Part shown: positions 1 to 12,409 of the stretch, piece after piece
How the letters are laid out: every line of letters begins with the position of its first letter
How positions within the stretch are numbered: position 1 is the first letter of the stretch
Assembly (NCBI GenBank): GCA_037576215.1
Contig: JBANDB010000002.1
Span: 4,712,001 to 4,776,000, forward strand
Length of the DNA: 64,000 nucleotides
Source: Armillaria gallica
Taxonomy: Eukaryota; Basidiomycota; Agaricomycetes; Agaricales; Physalacriaceae
Direction: 5' to 3'
Translations under genes and position numbers: made by a program
The notes under the pieces: model-generated
Seen by the model: the letters and a program-made list of their open reading frames with translations, nothing else
What the model was told of the DNA's origin: nothing
Databases searched by the model: none

Positions 1-1424
1 ATTTGAGAAAGCAGAACTTGTGGCCGTGACTCAAGCGCAATATAATCCGCGGGATCAATATCTTCATCCTGCAACAGAATCAGAATTGACAACTAATCGG
101 GGGCGAAAATCGCACTCTTCCGCATAGTCTCGCCAACACAACCATGATATCTTCGTAATAAGTGTAAAGGGCGAGTTTGGTTGAAAGTGCGCCTTTTTCT
201 GTAAGCTCCTGAGTCAATGGATGCTCAGCTAAGGATTCACGTAAGAACGATAAGACGTTTGATATTGTGTGAGCGAATGCATGGATAGTGGGCCCTTCCT
301 TCGGAGATCTACCCAACTTATAAGTATGTAAAGTGACTTGGTAGAGGAATTTACCTTGATCTTAACGCGACGAGAAATGTTTCAAGCCGTCGCAATAAGG
401 TACCAATGCGTAGAAAAGAAGTACAGATACTTAACAAGAGCATTCTCAACAAAGATAAAGGATATACACCAGTGACACTCACCTGCTACAAATCTTTTCG
501 TCTTTTCCATCGACGATAATCACACCACTTCTTCCGTTGCTCACGCCTGACTGAACAAATCTTTCGGAAATGGATTCCACACATGTAGCTGCGACGAGAT
601 TCCGCAGACAGTCATCTTGAGGTTTCGCCAGAGTACATCGGCCGTGACATGTAAAACTTCTGTATCAGGGTCATAGAGACGAGGTTGTACACTGATAATT
701 GTGGTCAGAACGTTGCGCGATCTAGGAGGCTGACCACGCACTAATACCGAACCGATGCAAAGGTCGTGCTACCCTGTTCAGATAGAAACCCGGTTTGTGC
801 CGCTCGTTTACTCTGCAATGGTCTCAAATTATCCCAAGACAGTATACGAGTCTAATAAGATGACCATGAGGGTACTTTCATGGAAGCATCGAGAACACGC
901 ACCGTCGTACCGGCAACTTGGATCAAGGCTTTGGTCCACAGCGAGTCATCGTCACTCAAATGTTCCGGCACCAAACGGAGCGCACTAAAATCTGCCGCCA
1001 TGATAACGACTTCAGGCGGCAAGTTCTGGGTCCTTATTGCAGCATCATCGTCATGTTCCCTTTTCAAGGTATCCAATATCGGATTCTGCGGCTTGTCTGC
1101 GAGTCGAGGGATGAAGAAACTTGGAAATACAGGTGGCAATGTATCTTGTGGAAAGGTTTCATCTTCTACCGGTGGAAGAGCGTGCATGGGGAACATGGGA
1201 ATCCGCGGAGGAGACGCGACTGCCGCGTCACGCGTCAAGGTTGAAGCTGAAGGAAGAACGCGACATAGTGACTCAGCAAAGATCAGCAAATCAAATTCCA
1301 AAAATAGGAGAGGCCGTCCAAAAATCGGACAACGCGAGAACGACGAAGGGACCGCTGCCGCATTTTTCCCGGTCACGGTCTCGTCTTGTGCATCACTTTT
1401 ATTCCGAAGGGTACTTAAAATCAT
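1..1424 (-). CDS. Probable gamma-tubulin complex component (Spc97/Spc98 family), 3' end off window
   Basis: Multi-exon gene read leftwards from an ATG at 1424; the C-terminus lies beyond base 1. The first exon contains FFIPRLADKPQNPILDTLK, a proline-rich entry segment resembling GCP5/6-type proteins. Further exons follow at about 741-545, about 410-350 (LLRRLETFLVALRSR), about 330-100 (HAFAHTISNVLSFLRESL) and from 67 down (DEDIDPADYIALESR). The helical, Arg/Leu-rich order agrees with the N-terminal Spc97_Spc98 region. Family members build the gamma-tubulin ring that nucleates microtubules at the spindle pole body. The gene is divergent from the SPT small-subunit gene, with only 36 nt between the two ATGs. 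The family call rests on remembered motifs; the exact GCP subtype (5 or 6) is not certain. Confidence 0.6.
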
Positions 1425-1460
1425 GGCTGAAGGGCCCTTCCAAAGCCCACAACCCACGAC

Positions 1461-1802
1461 ATGAAAGCAAAACAAGGACTGCCTCCACCAAAACCTGATT
1501 TCTCCTTTGCTCGCCCTCCGAAATCTAAAGTCGCGTTCTTCTTGTGGCGCTGGAGGATATGGTTCGAAGCTACCTTTGCGCTCACCGTGCTAGAACCTTG
1601 GGAGAAAATGGTCCTCCTTGTGATCGTCTTTATCAGCATGGCCTTCTGCCTCACGGCCCTGTTCAAATATTTGCCTCAGCAGATCGAGCAGATAGAACGA
1701 CGCGCTATATACAATCTGTGGGGACAGGAAGGGGCACCTGTGCGCAAGATGTTCAGCCGTGGGGCCATAACATTATCCGAAACGATATTACAGAAGTTAT
1801 AA
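1461..1802 (+). CDS. Small subunit of serine palmitoyltransferase (ssSPT), paralogue 1
   Basis: Intronless 113-residue protein. It has a Pro/Lys-rich start (LPPPKPDFSFARPPKSKV), an amphipathic WRWRIWFEATF segment, the family signature LEPWEK at about residues 47-52, then one hydrophobic membrane span (VLLVIVFISMAFCLTALF) and a short polar tail. LEPWE followed by one transmembrane helix is the hallmark of the small activating subunits of serine palmitoyltransferase, the ER enzyme joining serine and acyl-CoA at the first step of sphingolipid synthesis. The residue just before LEPWE is Val. A close paralogue lies at 4971-5312 on the other strand. The start ATG gives the same PPKPD-proximal N-terminus as the paralogue. 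Confidence 0.88.
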   Translation: MKAKQGLPPPKPDFSFARPPKSKVAFFLWRWRIWFEATFALTVLEPWEKMVLLVIVFISMAFCLTALFKYLPQQIEQIERRAIYNLWGQEGAPVRKMFSRGAITLSETILQKL

Positions 1803-2397
1803 TTCGTAAGTTGGATAAACAAATAACGCAAGGCGGCCCTTATCTTGACTCATCATATTTTCAAGGGCTACGTTGTGTGTCACGAATCACGACAGTTAAA
1901 ATAATTGGAGTCGCTAAAAACACCGAAGCGGGCGAACGATAGAATTGCGTGCTAAGGAAGGTAGCGAAGATAGATAGATGTTTCGGTCAAGTTTGTTCAG
2001 CGCCTAAGCAGCTACGTACTTTTTTTAAACTTATGCTATCGCGCTTCTTACATAGAAGGAACAGATGGAAGAACATAAATGATGCAATCTTGATAAATTT
2101 ACCTGACTTTCATAAGAAATACTACAAGAGTCAGTTGTCATCATTCTCAAACTCCGATTGATATGGATTTGAATGTGGTACACTTATCGCCAATGACCGC
2201 TGCAAAATCACCAGTCGCGGTCATAACGCGACCATGGATTTGTAGGTATACACCCAAGATACAACAGTATAGATGTACGAACGCAACAAGATCATAGCAG
2301 CACCAAAGTACATGTATAAAACAAAACACAGCGACACGATTAATACCTGCCAAAGTATAAGCATGGTGCAAACGAGATGAGTGAGATATGGCGAGAA
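1803..2397. other. Intergenic stretch, no gene seen
   Basis: AT-rich DNA between the stop of the SPT small-subunit gene and the stop of the PRMT1 gene (convergent pair). The short reading frames here show no family motif. It probably holds both 3' untranslated regions. Confidence 0.6.
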
Positions 2398-3944
<1,547 letters not shown>

Positions 3945-4187
3945 GACTGAGTTGGTGATTCGTGCAAAGATGAAGAAACCGGTATCAAAGACGAAAAGGG
4001 ACAAGCGAGAAAAGTGAGCTCTCAAAAAAATCGATCACGTATCACGTAAGCTGCACAGCCACTTCCACGTGCGCCGAGCATTTTGCGCAGTTCCGACCCG
4101 CGATGCCGAGCACTGCCTAGCCGTCACAGGCAAGTGATATAAATCCGGAGCACTGAGGAAACCTTTCCTTCTCTCCACGACGACAAT
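3945..4187. promoter_or_regulatory. Shared promoter region of PRMT1 and the BRI3-like gene
   Basis: This 243-bp gap separates two divergent start codons, so it must carry both promoters. It contains a perfect E-box CACGTG at 4066-4071 and two further TCACGT half-sites nearby (4035-4047). Joint regulation of the two genes is inferred from the arrangement only. Confidence 0.5.
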
Positions 4188-4750
4188 ATGGTGCGCAACG
4201 CAAATGCTCTTCACCCGTGTATATCTGACAGGCCTTCTCATAGTCTAAGGATACTACGCCTCTAGATAACCCTCCCGCTTACGACACTGTTCAGACAGGT
4301 GAGTCGGTTTTGTTGTATTCTCACTAGTACTGACGTGTTAGATATAGGGAACGACCATCCTGAGGATGGAAAGCACCCTCCCCAGCTCCCCATGCAACCG
4401 TTAACCCCTTACATGACGGCTGGACCATCTTATGTTCCCCAAACGGGTCCACAAAACCCCATCGTTTACAACTATGTCAACTCTGCCACAGGCGATCGGA
4501 TTGCCTCGCTTTTACCACCCAACCATCCTGAAATGATATGTCTTCAATCAGGTGCACATGTCCCTCATACGAAGTATGGGCTGCTTGGTATGCAACTTTT
4601 GATACACATCTTGAACTCAATCTGACGTTCCCTACAGGTATACTCGCTGCGGTGTTCTGGTTCCCTCTAGGTATCGGTCTCTGCCTACTCGACCGACATG
4701 TACAGTGTAGCAGATGTGGAGCAGTGATCAATGATGGCATGTGCGGGTGA
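4188..4750 (+). CDS. BRI3-like small membrane protein
   Basis: Four exons. The first is only the ATG (4188-4190); intron 4191-4243 has a good GT...TAG, and the next exon reads on as MSKDTTPLDNPPAYDTVQT. Introns at 4299-4341 and 4588-4637 follow. The protein has a Pro-rich cytosolic N-terminus with a PPAY motif (a WW-domain/Nedd4 ligand type), then the core MICLQSGAHVPHTKYGLLG, one hydrophobic span (ILAAVFWFPLGIGLCLLD) and a CxxC end (VQCSRCGAVINDG). This order resembles brain protein I3 family members, which sit in endolysosomal membranes in animals; the role in fungi is unknown. The start is fixed by splicing, since the frame has a stop (TAG 4241-4243) directly upstream. Confidence 0.82.
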
Positions 4751-4970
4751 TGACTTCGCAACCGGTCCGTCGGAGGAAATCTAATGGACCTTCAATCTCT
4801 TTCTCGAATATCCCTGTACAATAGATGCATGTACTAGATACGTACTGTATGTATTATTCCCTGCCCGAAATACTTGGATATAAAAACTAAGTTGCGTGTG
4901 CATGGTATACAAGTAACTTCATGATTTCGTCAGCTTAATGTCAATAAATCAAGCGGCCGCTGTATCACAC

Positions 4971-5312
4971 CTAAAGTTCGTTGTTCCCTCCAATAGCACC
5001 TCTATTGATCCGGTACCATATAGTTGTTTTGTCCCCTTCCTGTCCGAGCAAATAATACACGACGCGCTGCTGCACCGTGCCAATATCTTGGCATATGTAT
5101 CTGAAGAGCGCCGAGAGGACAAATGAAGAGCATATGAACCAAATAGTGAGGAGCATGATCTTTTCCCAAGGTTCCAACATTGACAGCACAAAGGTGGATT
5201 CAAACCACATGCGCCAACGCCAGAAGAACAGAGCAACCTTCGATTTGGGAGGTCTGGTAAAGGTGAGATCGGGTTTGGGAGGTAGAAGCTTGGCTTTCGT
5301 AGGGGTATCCAT
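4971..5312 (-). CDS. Small subunit of serine palmitoyltransferase (ssSPT), paralogue 2
   Basis: Intronless, about 113 residues from ATG 5312 (MDTPTKAKLLPPKPD). It matches paralogue 1 over nearly its full length: PPKPD, TRPPKSKVALFFWRWRMWFE, LEPWEK, one membrane span, then a tail with LLGQEG. The residue immediately before LEPWE is Met, where paralogue 1 has Val. Upstream in-frame codons could add 22 residues, but the chosen ATG aligns with the start of the paralogue. Such subunits activate the Lcb1/Lcb2 enzyme and tune its acyl-CoA preference in the ER. The two copies flank PRMT1 and BRI3-like genes and point toward each other, so the duplication was inverted or later rearranged. Confidence 0.88.
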   Translation of the reverse strand: MDTPTKAKLLPPKPDLTFTRPPKSKVALFFWRWRMWFESTFVLSMLEPWEKIMLLTIWFICSSFVLSALFRYICQDIGTVQQRVVYYLLGQEGDKTTIWYRINRGAIGGNNEL

Positions 5313-5585
5313 GCTTTCCCGTTGCTTGTCAATGCTCGTCAATGTTAGCTGGCAAGGAACAGAGTATGAATGGGTCACACCATTATAATGCGGTGCACAC
5401 GGCCCGCAATGCGATGACTTGAAGATTTGATCACCGCTAGCGCCCTGGTCTCGCTCTAGTCTCTGCGGTGTGAAGACGTGCCATGCGCTACGAGGCCTCC
5501 AGATGAATCTATGATGATCTAGTGCACTAGGTTATCCCAAATTTCATAGTTCTTGGAGTTTATATTCAACAGTACAAGAGCCAGG

Positions 5586-7192
5586 TTACTCGTATGAATA
5601 GCACAAAATCCCATCAGTGGTGCTAATAACATCGCGAATGATGAAGTCATCAAACATGCCTTCGCCAGTGGTAACCAAATCCATCTGAATGGATGCGGGT
5701 TAAGTGCTACGATGAAGACATCGAGGAAGACTCACATGAAGGTTTGGAGGATCACCATTGGGATACTTTTTATACACTGTGACGTTGTCGATCATCTAAA
5801 CGCTCCCGCCTTCAAACGCTCGCTGATTGAGCTCATTCGCGTTCTGCCAATCGTACCAAACCTTGTCGACCATCTAGGAGCACTGATCAGTCAGATGACT
5901 CGAAAAGGTGATCCTGGCATACCGCATGATGTAACCAAAATATCGCTCTCCCTCCATCCGCGAAAAGGCCTCACCAGAGTCGTTCGTCCGGTTCTTTTTT
6001 CGATCCACGATCAAATGATTGTGAAATACGAAGTTGAAAAAAACATACCATTCGCAGAAAACGTCGGACCGGGTTGACAAACAGCGGAATCTGATGGACA
6101 GATACCTCCGAGGTCGCTGGAAGTTAAGTGAGACTCCGATATCATGGTCGGTAAACAATGCATCTACCCGCCCAGGATCAAGTGTACGTTTCCATGTGCT
6201 CCCTTTAATTTTGTGAGAACTTCTAAAGCCCCCGGAGAGAAAGAAATCAACTCACTGTGAAGGCCTCAAAACTCGTTTGAAAGCCTTTGAAGTCGCCTAC
6301 ATATCCGTATACCAGATCATGGACCACTTCCGGTGTGAAACTGCTATTGGCTAGGAGTTCTTGGTCGGGGAAAAACTGCAGAGATAGCCCTATAAATGGC
6401 TGTATCGTAAAGTTTCGTCGCAAAGGATGGTGAGATGGATACGAGAGCCGGAAGGCAGTATAGACACCGAAACCGCCATCATGAACGTGAACGTCCTGAG
6501 ATGGAAGGCCCCATCCACCAAGACCGCTCTTTGAATCAGGATCAAAGATGGTAGACATTTTTACGTTGTTTGAATCTGTCGTGTGACGCTGTGAACAACC
6601 GAATCGCTCAATAGAGCGGAAGAGATGTGCTGACCGGAGGCCCAATTCCAGTAAGGAGAGGTTCCCTTGTAACCGCATTTGTCTTTAAGAGCGTTCTCGT
6701 ACATTTGAACATACCATCGATGCCACGGCAAAAATAGACCAGTGAAATGAATCTGTGCTAAGTATCAAAACCAATGAAATACGGAACACACTGAGACGAG
6801 AGTACTTTGTGGTTCATATCCATGTGGATGTAAACGATATCTGTCTGGAAGTAAGCTACTGGCATAAAACGAGGGAGGCAAATTCCATTACCGTCGTAGT
6901 ATGAACCAGAAGCATTGACACCAACTATATCGCTTGGCTTAACCACAGGAGTCAAAGATTCATCGTGAGGTAGGGTTGCTAGACACTTAAGACATGTCAA
7001 GTCACGGTGATGGCGAAAAGAATAGCCACCTACATTAACAGCAGCTATCCATTCTGTCCTTTCTCGTGGTGACAGTGTGCGCCATTCCTTTCTGATCGCT
7101 GGGTGCTCGCAGTGACTTGGACGATCTGATGCTGATACAGTCAGAGTCAGCAGCACACTAAAAAAGACGAGAGTCCAAATCAAGACGGCCAT
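5586..7192 (-). CDS. Short secreted tyrosinase (polyphenol oxidase), apparent premature stop near C-terminus
   Basis: Binuclear-copper oxidase acting on phenols. Starts with a signal peptide (MAVLIWTLVFFSVLLTLTVS). Spliced motifs are HCEHPAIRKEWRTLSPRER, AVN joined over an intron to CLATLPHDESL, copper site A (HMDMNHK joined to IHFTGLFLPWHRWYV), SGLGGWG, RLSYPSHHPLRRNFT, and copper site B (GAHGNVHLILGG, later NAIFWLHHA then MVDKVWYDWQNANELNQRA). The coding trace continues to a conserved-type end (TTDGILCYSYE, stop TAA 5588-5586), but an in-frame TAG at 5798-5796 interrupts it after FEGGSV. If real, the protein loses about 50 C-terminal residues while keeping all copper ligands. No clear intron removes the TAG. 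Confidence 0.82.
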
Positions 7193-8361
7193 TTCGGCCT
7201 AGGTGGCCTCCAAAGTAAGAGACGGTTAGGCTTTTATACTTCAAAGCCTAATTTGAAGTAGCTGAGCGGCAAAACGGCGAACGTTGTGGTGAATGAGATA
7301 TTTTTGCTGCTGTGTAGTAACGTTACAAGGCATGGGGCGAAGGCTCGTGGCCACATATTGAACAACTGTTTTGAGGCATTGATTAGTTTCAGCATCGGTT
7401 TGTCTCTTGTGACGACAACGCGAATGCTTTCAGGGATACCATTGATATCTGAAGACTTGATCAAACAGTCAACGACGGAATAAGCACGGAGACAGATGAA
7501 GAGACAAAATGCGTCCATTTGTGACAGATATCCTTGGAAAGTCAACGGAGGTGTTGAGGAAACGGACATGTCCACATATTCAAGTTGGGCACTATACCAG
7601 AATCATATCTCTAATACTATCCAAAGTCGAATTTTAACCAAGCTTTCAAGCAGAAAAGTGTATACTTTTCAGAGATTAGGTTCGCTAGAATCTGAGTTAA
7701 CCGCATTCGCTCCTTTCCCGAGCTGTACCGCATACAGCAAGTGTGCAGACTAAGCCCAAGCAGGACACACGTACGTTGTACTGAAGCAATGGATTGAAAT
7801 TTTTAGAGTCCTCACGACGGCGCGGCCACTCTCGGAAGTGGCGCTGTACTATCGAATCGAGAACTGGTAGACCAATTTCTAGGAGTTCCTCTATGATTCC
7901 AGATGTACATCCAGGTGTGTGGTCTCTACTTGGCTAGGAGGCCTCAAAGCCTCATCGGCCGATATGTATTGAATTGGCAAGGGATTCGCCGGCGGAGAAC
8001 AGATCAACGGCAAATTTGATTCGGTGGCGTCAGGTAGCACGATGGAGATTGTGGTATAGCGAGAGACGCTGGTATCAGTTAGCAAAGATTCGAGCTATCC
8101 GGCGCTTCGAGATACGAGTTGTACGGAGAAGAGAAGAAGCGGACGCGGAAGATATCGTGGCTGAAGTTCTGCCGTCAAATTGAAATGCCGGTTGGCGCCA
8201 TTATCACGTGAAGCCGATCTTATCAGATAATATGGCCGCTATCACAGCGGCAAATGACATTAAAGAAGTCATCATTGTGATGGGCCGCTGTTGCCAGCAT
8301 TTTCTCTAAATTGACCGCTATCCTTTTGACGATTGCCCGTTCTTTCCCCAAGTCTGCTAGC
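7193..8361. other. Intergenic stretch upstream of tyrosinase and F-box genes
   Basis: Lies between two divergent genes and holds both promoters. Short reading frames (for example 7234-7575, 7974-8183) show no recognisable motif. A regulatory-looking cluster near 8201-8230 is listed separately. Confidence 0.5.
8201..8230. promoter_or_regulatory. GATA / E-box cluster upstream of F-box gene
   Basis: TTATC overlaps CACGTG at 8201-8210, and the palindrome TTATCAGATAA (two opposed GATA sites) lies at 8220-8230, about 130 bp before the F-box ATG. Paired GATA sites are bound by fungal GATA factors such as nitrogen regulators; function here is only inferred. Confidence 0.3.
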
Positions 8362-10276
8362 ATGACTTTGAACCATCTATCTTCCACCCCGGGCGACCTT
8401 TTGCTCGAAATCGCTTCCCATCTCGACTGCAGACTTGACCTCTTCAACCTATGCTTGACTGCAAGTGCTGTTTTCATTTCGACATGCGACAGTTTTCTCA
8501 CTGTTTATCCAGTCCAGTCGAATTTTTACGAATGTGTCATCGGTGCTCTACACAGACGTCGTCTTGAACAGTGTCGATCAATGTGTCGCTACCCTTGCAA
8601 TGCTCCGTCGCCGGCCCGACGTTGCACGTCATGTTCGCAAGCTCGTCGTGCGACCCCGCAGGAAGGGCTTTTACGGATTCAACTTCAAGGACAGTGCCCT
8701 CATTTCCGCTGCGGTTCGTGATGTCGTGTCATGCCAACGGCTGGACGCACTCACAACGTTCTGTTGGGAGGACGAAGAGTTGCCGTACCACGATGATATG
8801 TGGTTTGCCTTGCGAATGTGGTATGTCCTCTAAAGACCTGTTTTTCTCACTAATGCTCACGCCGGTATAGTTGTTCACAATTGAAGTACATCAAGACGTC
8901 AATAGGATCCTTCCTCCCAAACACCAATGCTCATGTATGTACGGCCGTTGCGCCACATTGTAGCCGGGACTGACCCTTTTTCAGGTTTTTGATTTTAGGT
9001 ATCTTTATGGATTCTCCCTCACTTTGACCCGCTCGTTCTACGAATTTCGGGCGGATGGTTTTATAATTAACGGTTAGTAATCACAACTATTTTATCCGGT
9101 CGTCTACTCACTACAAACTTTCCAGAGGCACATCCGTTAGCAAGCAGGCTCTGGGATATGCTCATCAAATGGAGCCCAGACTTAGAGGAGCTTGAGATCG
9201 AAGGTTCTTCCCCATTCCCCGTTGACGTGCATAGGCTTCTTGATGGTCATTGGCCTAAGTTGCGGAAGCTTTCCCTCGGAGACGTAGTCTTGGACTGGTC
9301 TCTGCCATCGACACCAGCGGGAAAGCGTCCGTTCATATGTTTCCTTGAGGAGCATCCTGACCTTCAGAGTCTGAAACTCTCTAAACACAACATCCATTCC
9401 GCTCATCTATCTACCCTCGATGCTCCGGACTTGAAGCTTCTGTCATTCTCTGGAACCATGCAACAGCTCCAGGCCCTGCCGGATCTCCACTATTCATCCA
9501 TTCAATCGGTCACATTTACAGAACCCATGCATACGAGAGACATAACCGCTGTCGCGATTGCTTCGGTTCTGCACAGCCTGACGTCACTGCTGAATCTCAA
9601 AGTTGCCTTCCACCTTCACTCGATGTACGACAGCGGAAATCTTCTTCGTTCCCTCGTAGCATCTTGCCCACGCCTCGAACATCTCCAACTTACGTGCACC
9701 CAAAAACCTTCTTTTCAACTAGATTCATTCTCTAAAGCTATTAAAGGATTCCTCCGTCTTCGTAGCCTTGATCTGGCTATTGTTCGATACCCAGGAGATG
9801 ATACCCTATCTACCGGTGCCGAACGCATCGCTATGTCAAATCCCCGTCTCAAATCATTCACACTTACATTCCTTCCTCTTCCATACCCTCTTCAACTCCC
9901 GTTCTCTTTCACTCTTCTCCCGTTCGCTGGACAGTCTACTGCTCGTGGATCCTTCCACCTTACTTGTGATCAGCATGGACTCCCACGGAGTCTTCATGCG
10001 CGGGAGCGGCGAAGACTGGTATGGCCGTGGGGGATGGGATATACCATTCGCACACGGCAATACACCAGCGATCTCAGACCTTCGGGTTTTCCTGGAAAGA
10101 GGAAACAGGGCATGGAAGGTTTTCTCGGGTTGATCACTGAGAATTCGTCTGCTGGTGAGGAGATGCGGATGATATTGTTCTGCGGATTCTTGGTTTGCCT
10201 TGCGCTTTGGGGTTTTCTGGCAAGCACGAGAGGCCATGATACTAACATTGGGAATATGCACGTATTGTATGTGTAA
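8362..10276 (+). CDS. F-box/LRR protein with C-terminal membrane segment
   Basis: Starts MTLNHLSSTPGDLLLEIASH, a typical F-box opening, followed by LDLFNLCLT and, after an intron of about 43 nt, SSRIFTNVSSVLYTDVVLNS. Later exons read CSQLKYIKTSIGSFLPNTNAH and a long exon from 9158 (SPDLEELEIEG) with irregular leucine-rich repeats (LQSLKLSKHNI, LEHLQLTCTQ, LRSLDLAI). After the repeats comes an agaric-type tail (GSFHLTCDQHGLPRSL, FVWPWG-like LVWPWGMG, YTSDLRPSGFPGKRK) and a hydrophobic segment ILFCGFLVCLALWGFLA. F-box proteins recruit substrates to SCF ubiquitin ligases; the tail suggests membrane anchoring. An alternative upstream ATG at 8311 is possible. The substrate is unknown. Confidence 0.85.
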
Positions 10277-11027
10277 TTAGACTTAGCAACGTTTCCGTTC
10301 CAGCATGTTATGTATGTAAAGCTAGTACTGTCTAGATAATATCCTGCGACGCGGAGACAGATTCTCAAATCACTGTTGCCTTATACTGCAGGTAATGTCG
10401 CTATCTATCTTTTGGCATTTATGTAACAAGGGCCCGCTGCGGCGCCGGCAACAGGAACCTTGCTGGAAGGAGGATGCCGATACCTATCCATTAGTGCTTG
10501 TATAAAGCTTGGTATGGCCCACATCAGGGGCAAGGCCTGCTACGTTTACCATCACTGATCCAAAAACCAAAACCAAAACTTGGTGCAACCTGATAATTTG
10601 AAGTTGATATCTGAATCGATGATCGATGTAACTCGAGCAGAAAATTTTGAACTTTAAAGTGCTCCACACTGTGCCGAGTATCTGCTGCAATGGACGAAAT
10701 TCAGCCCTTTCTTACTATCTCGGTACTCGAAGAAGAAATGCAACAATAAATTACTAGATCTTGTTTTATATACCCGTTCAGCATTGCGTTGCAGCAGACG
10801 GGCGGCCTCCTTCCCGAAATGATTGGATCGGGGCTGTGAGTAGTTGAATCTCGGGGCTTGGTGATCATGAGACGGCATTGGTGGGCAATGACGTATCATG
10901 ACACTGGATTTTTCAGCCAAAGTTTTTGGAGATAGCATCTCGTCGTCGGTAAACTCAAGAGAAAAGTAGTATTCTGTGATATTTACACTGTAAAGTACTC
11001 GAGCGGATTATAGAGGCTCGATATGAA
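10277..11027. other. Intergenic stretch with one copy of a dispersed repeat
   Basis: No gene could be supported. The minus-strand frame 10654-10938 (94 codons) has no recognisable domain. Bases 10352-10428 belong to a dispersed repeat that recurs near 13775 and is listed separately. Confidence 0.5.
10352..10428 (+). repeat. Dispersed repeat, copy A
   Basis: Begins CGGAGACAGATTCTCA, continues with CTTATACTGCAGGTAAT and TCGCTATCTA, and ends GCATTTATGTAACA. The same blocks occur in the same order and orientation at 13775-13884 (copy B), with an insertion there. Spacing between copies is about 3.4 kb. Confidence 0.7.
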
Positions 11028-12409
11028 TCAGTCTACCCTGCAAAGTCCGTCTTTGTCCCACTTATCACTACCAACTCCCGCTGCCACAATAAACAGGTCT
11101 TTTGGATCATACCTCCTTTTGATATCTTCTAGGCGTGGATAATGGGGTCCGAAGAATGTGGTTTTGAAGTCCTCTTCCAAAGAATCGGCCTCATTAGAGT
11201 ATGCGGCGCCTGATGATCCAGCGATCTGTTCAAGGATTGGCAGCTGGGAGTCCTTGAATGCGCTCTGAATGGAGGAAATAATTGACAGTGACGTGGAGTC
11301 TTCCCAACCGTTGGCAAGGACAATCTGAAAGAAGGTTATATCGGGTTTCAAGGACAGATAAATGTTCATACATGTGTCTTCGCCGTTCGCCATGCGGGAT
11401 GAGTAGCAGAATCAATGCATGCATTTTCTGACACCTTCCCTGTGATGTATTATCAGGTGAGTACAAGTGACGTCTTGCACAACTATGTCCTACCTCCTGC
11501 AACTAAGTGACCAAGGACGCTACGTTCATCAGAAAGTGTATTTAGAATGACATTACTAACAGATATTGGAATGATAACTCACGCAACAGCCCCAGCATCA
11601 AAAAGCTGAGTATACACATGGCCGAAAGTGTCAGGATGATCGCGATACGTACTTGCTGGGATAAGTCTTGAACCTAACACAGTGTTCGAGCCAACTCCAT
11701 CGTCGACTGCTGTCACCCCGTCGTTTATGTTAACTTCGTTGAATTGCTGCTCAACGATCTGCCCAAACTCCTCCGCATCATCTAGGAATGGCTTCAGAGC
11801 AGCAGCAGCTTCATCCGAAGATATTCTGGGGAAATATGAAACCAGAGAAAGCATGTATGCATCCGCTGTGGTGTTTTCGTAGGCGTAGAAATATTGGCCC
11901 ATGCGTAGATCATCCCAATCAAAGATATGCTTGGCGTGCGTCGCTATGATCGATCCAATCGTTACAGTGTCGTTGGCGACCATTGACACGAGCGAAATTG
12001 TAGCATTGAAGGTGGGGAATGTACGGAATGTGGCTGACACGACAACACCATGATTCTGCACCGCCTCCTCGTAATGCCCAGAACACTGGTAGGAAGATAA
12101 AAGTCGGTAAAGCTGAAAGAAATTGGGGCACTGACAATCGGTGTTTTCTCTTTCGTTCACCTTCACATATGTTGAGTCAGCAGTCACAACTTCGAACTCT
12201 GTCATTCTTGTTAGTAACAGATTCACACTGAAGGGTTCAGGCTTACCGAGGGCGTTATCTGCAGCTAGGCCTAACAGGGGCGAGAGCGCTGAATGGCCAC
12301 CCCCCTGAATGTAGCCGCCAGCTGCTACACCACCATTCCGGTATGACATGAATTTAATGTTCTTGTGGCTCTCAAAACTTGGAGAGCCAATCAAGGTCAG
12401 CTTCAACAC
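11028..12409 (-). pseudogene. BBE-type FAD-linked oxidase relic (5'-truncated and frameshifted)
   Basis: The C-terminal two thirds of a berberine-bridge-enzyme-like secreted oxidase. Visible are AAGGYIQGGGHSALSPL, EFEVVTADSTYVKV, FWALRGGGAESW, ATFRTFPTFNATISLV, SRLIPASTYRDHPDTFG, LGHLVAGG, THPAWRTAKTHV, ANGWEDSTS, then the BBE end GAAYSNEADSLEEDF, FFGPHYPRLEDIKRRYDPKDLF and the stop at 11028. The N-terminal FAD-binding half (the loop normally holding the His of the bicovalent flavin) is absent: the next 1.4 kb upstream encodes nothing like it. In addition, directly after the GGGAESW codons (near 12048) the frame shifts; two bases of a GGGG run appear missing. A functional enzyme is not expected. 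Confidence 0.78.

Noticed and set aside
880..1464. Long + strand frame of 194 codons
   Set aside because: It is antisense to the gamma-tubulin complex exon, whose minus-strand frame has family-like motifs and splice joins.
12060..12125. A frameshift before FWALRGGG in the BBE relic
   Set aside because: A good intron (GTCAGTGCC...CTACCAG) explains this one; only the break after AESW is kept.
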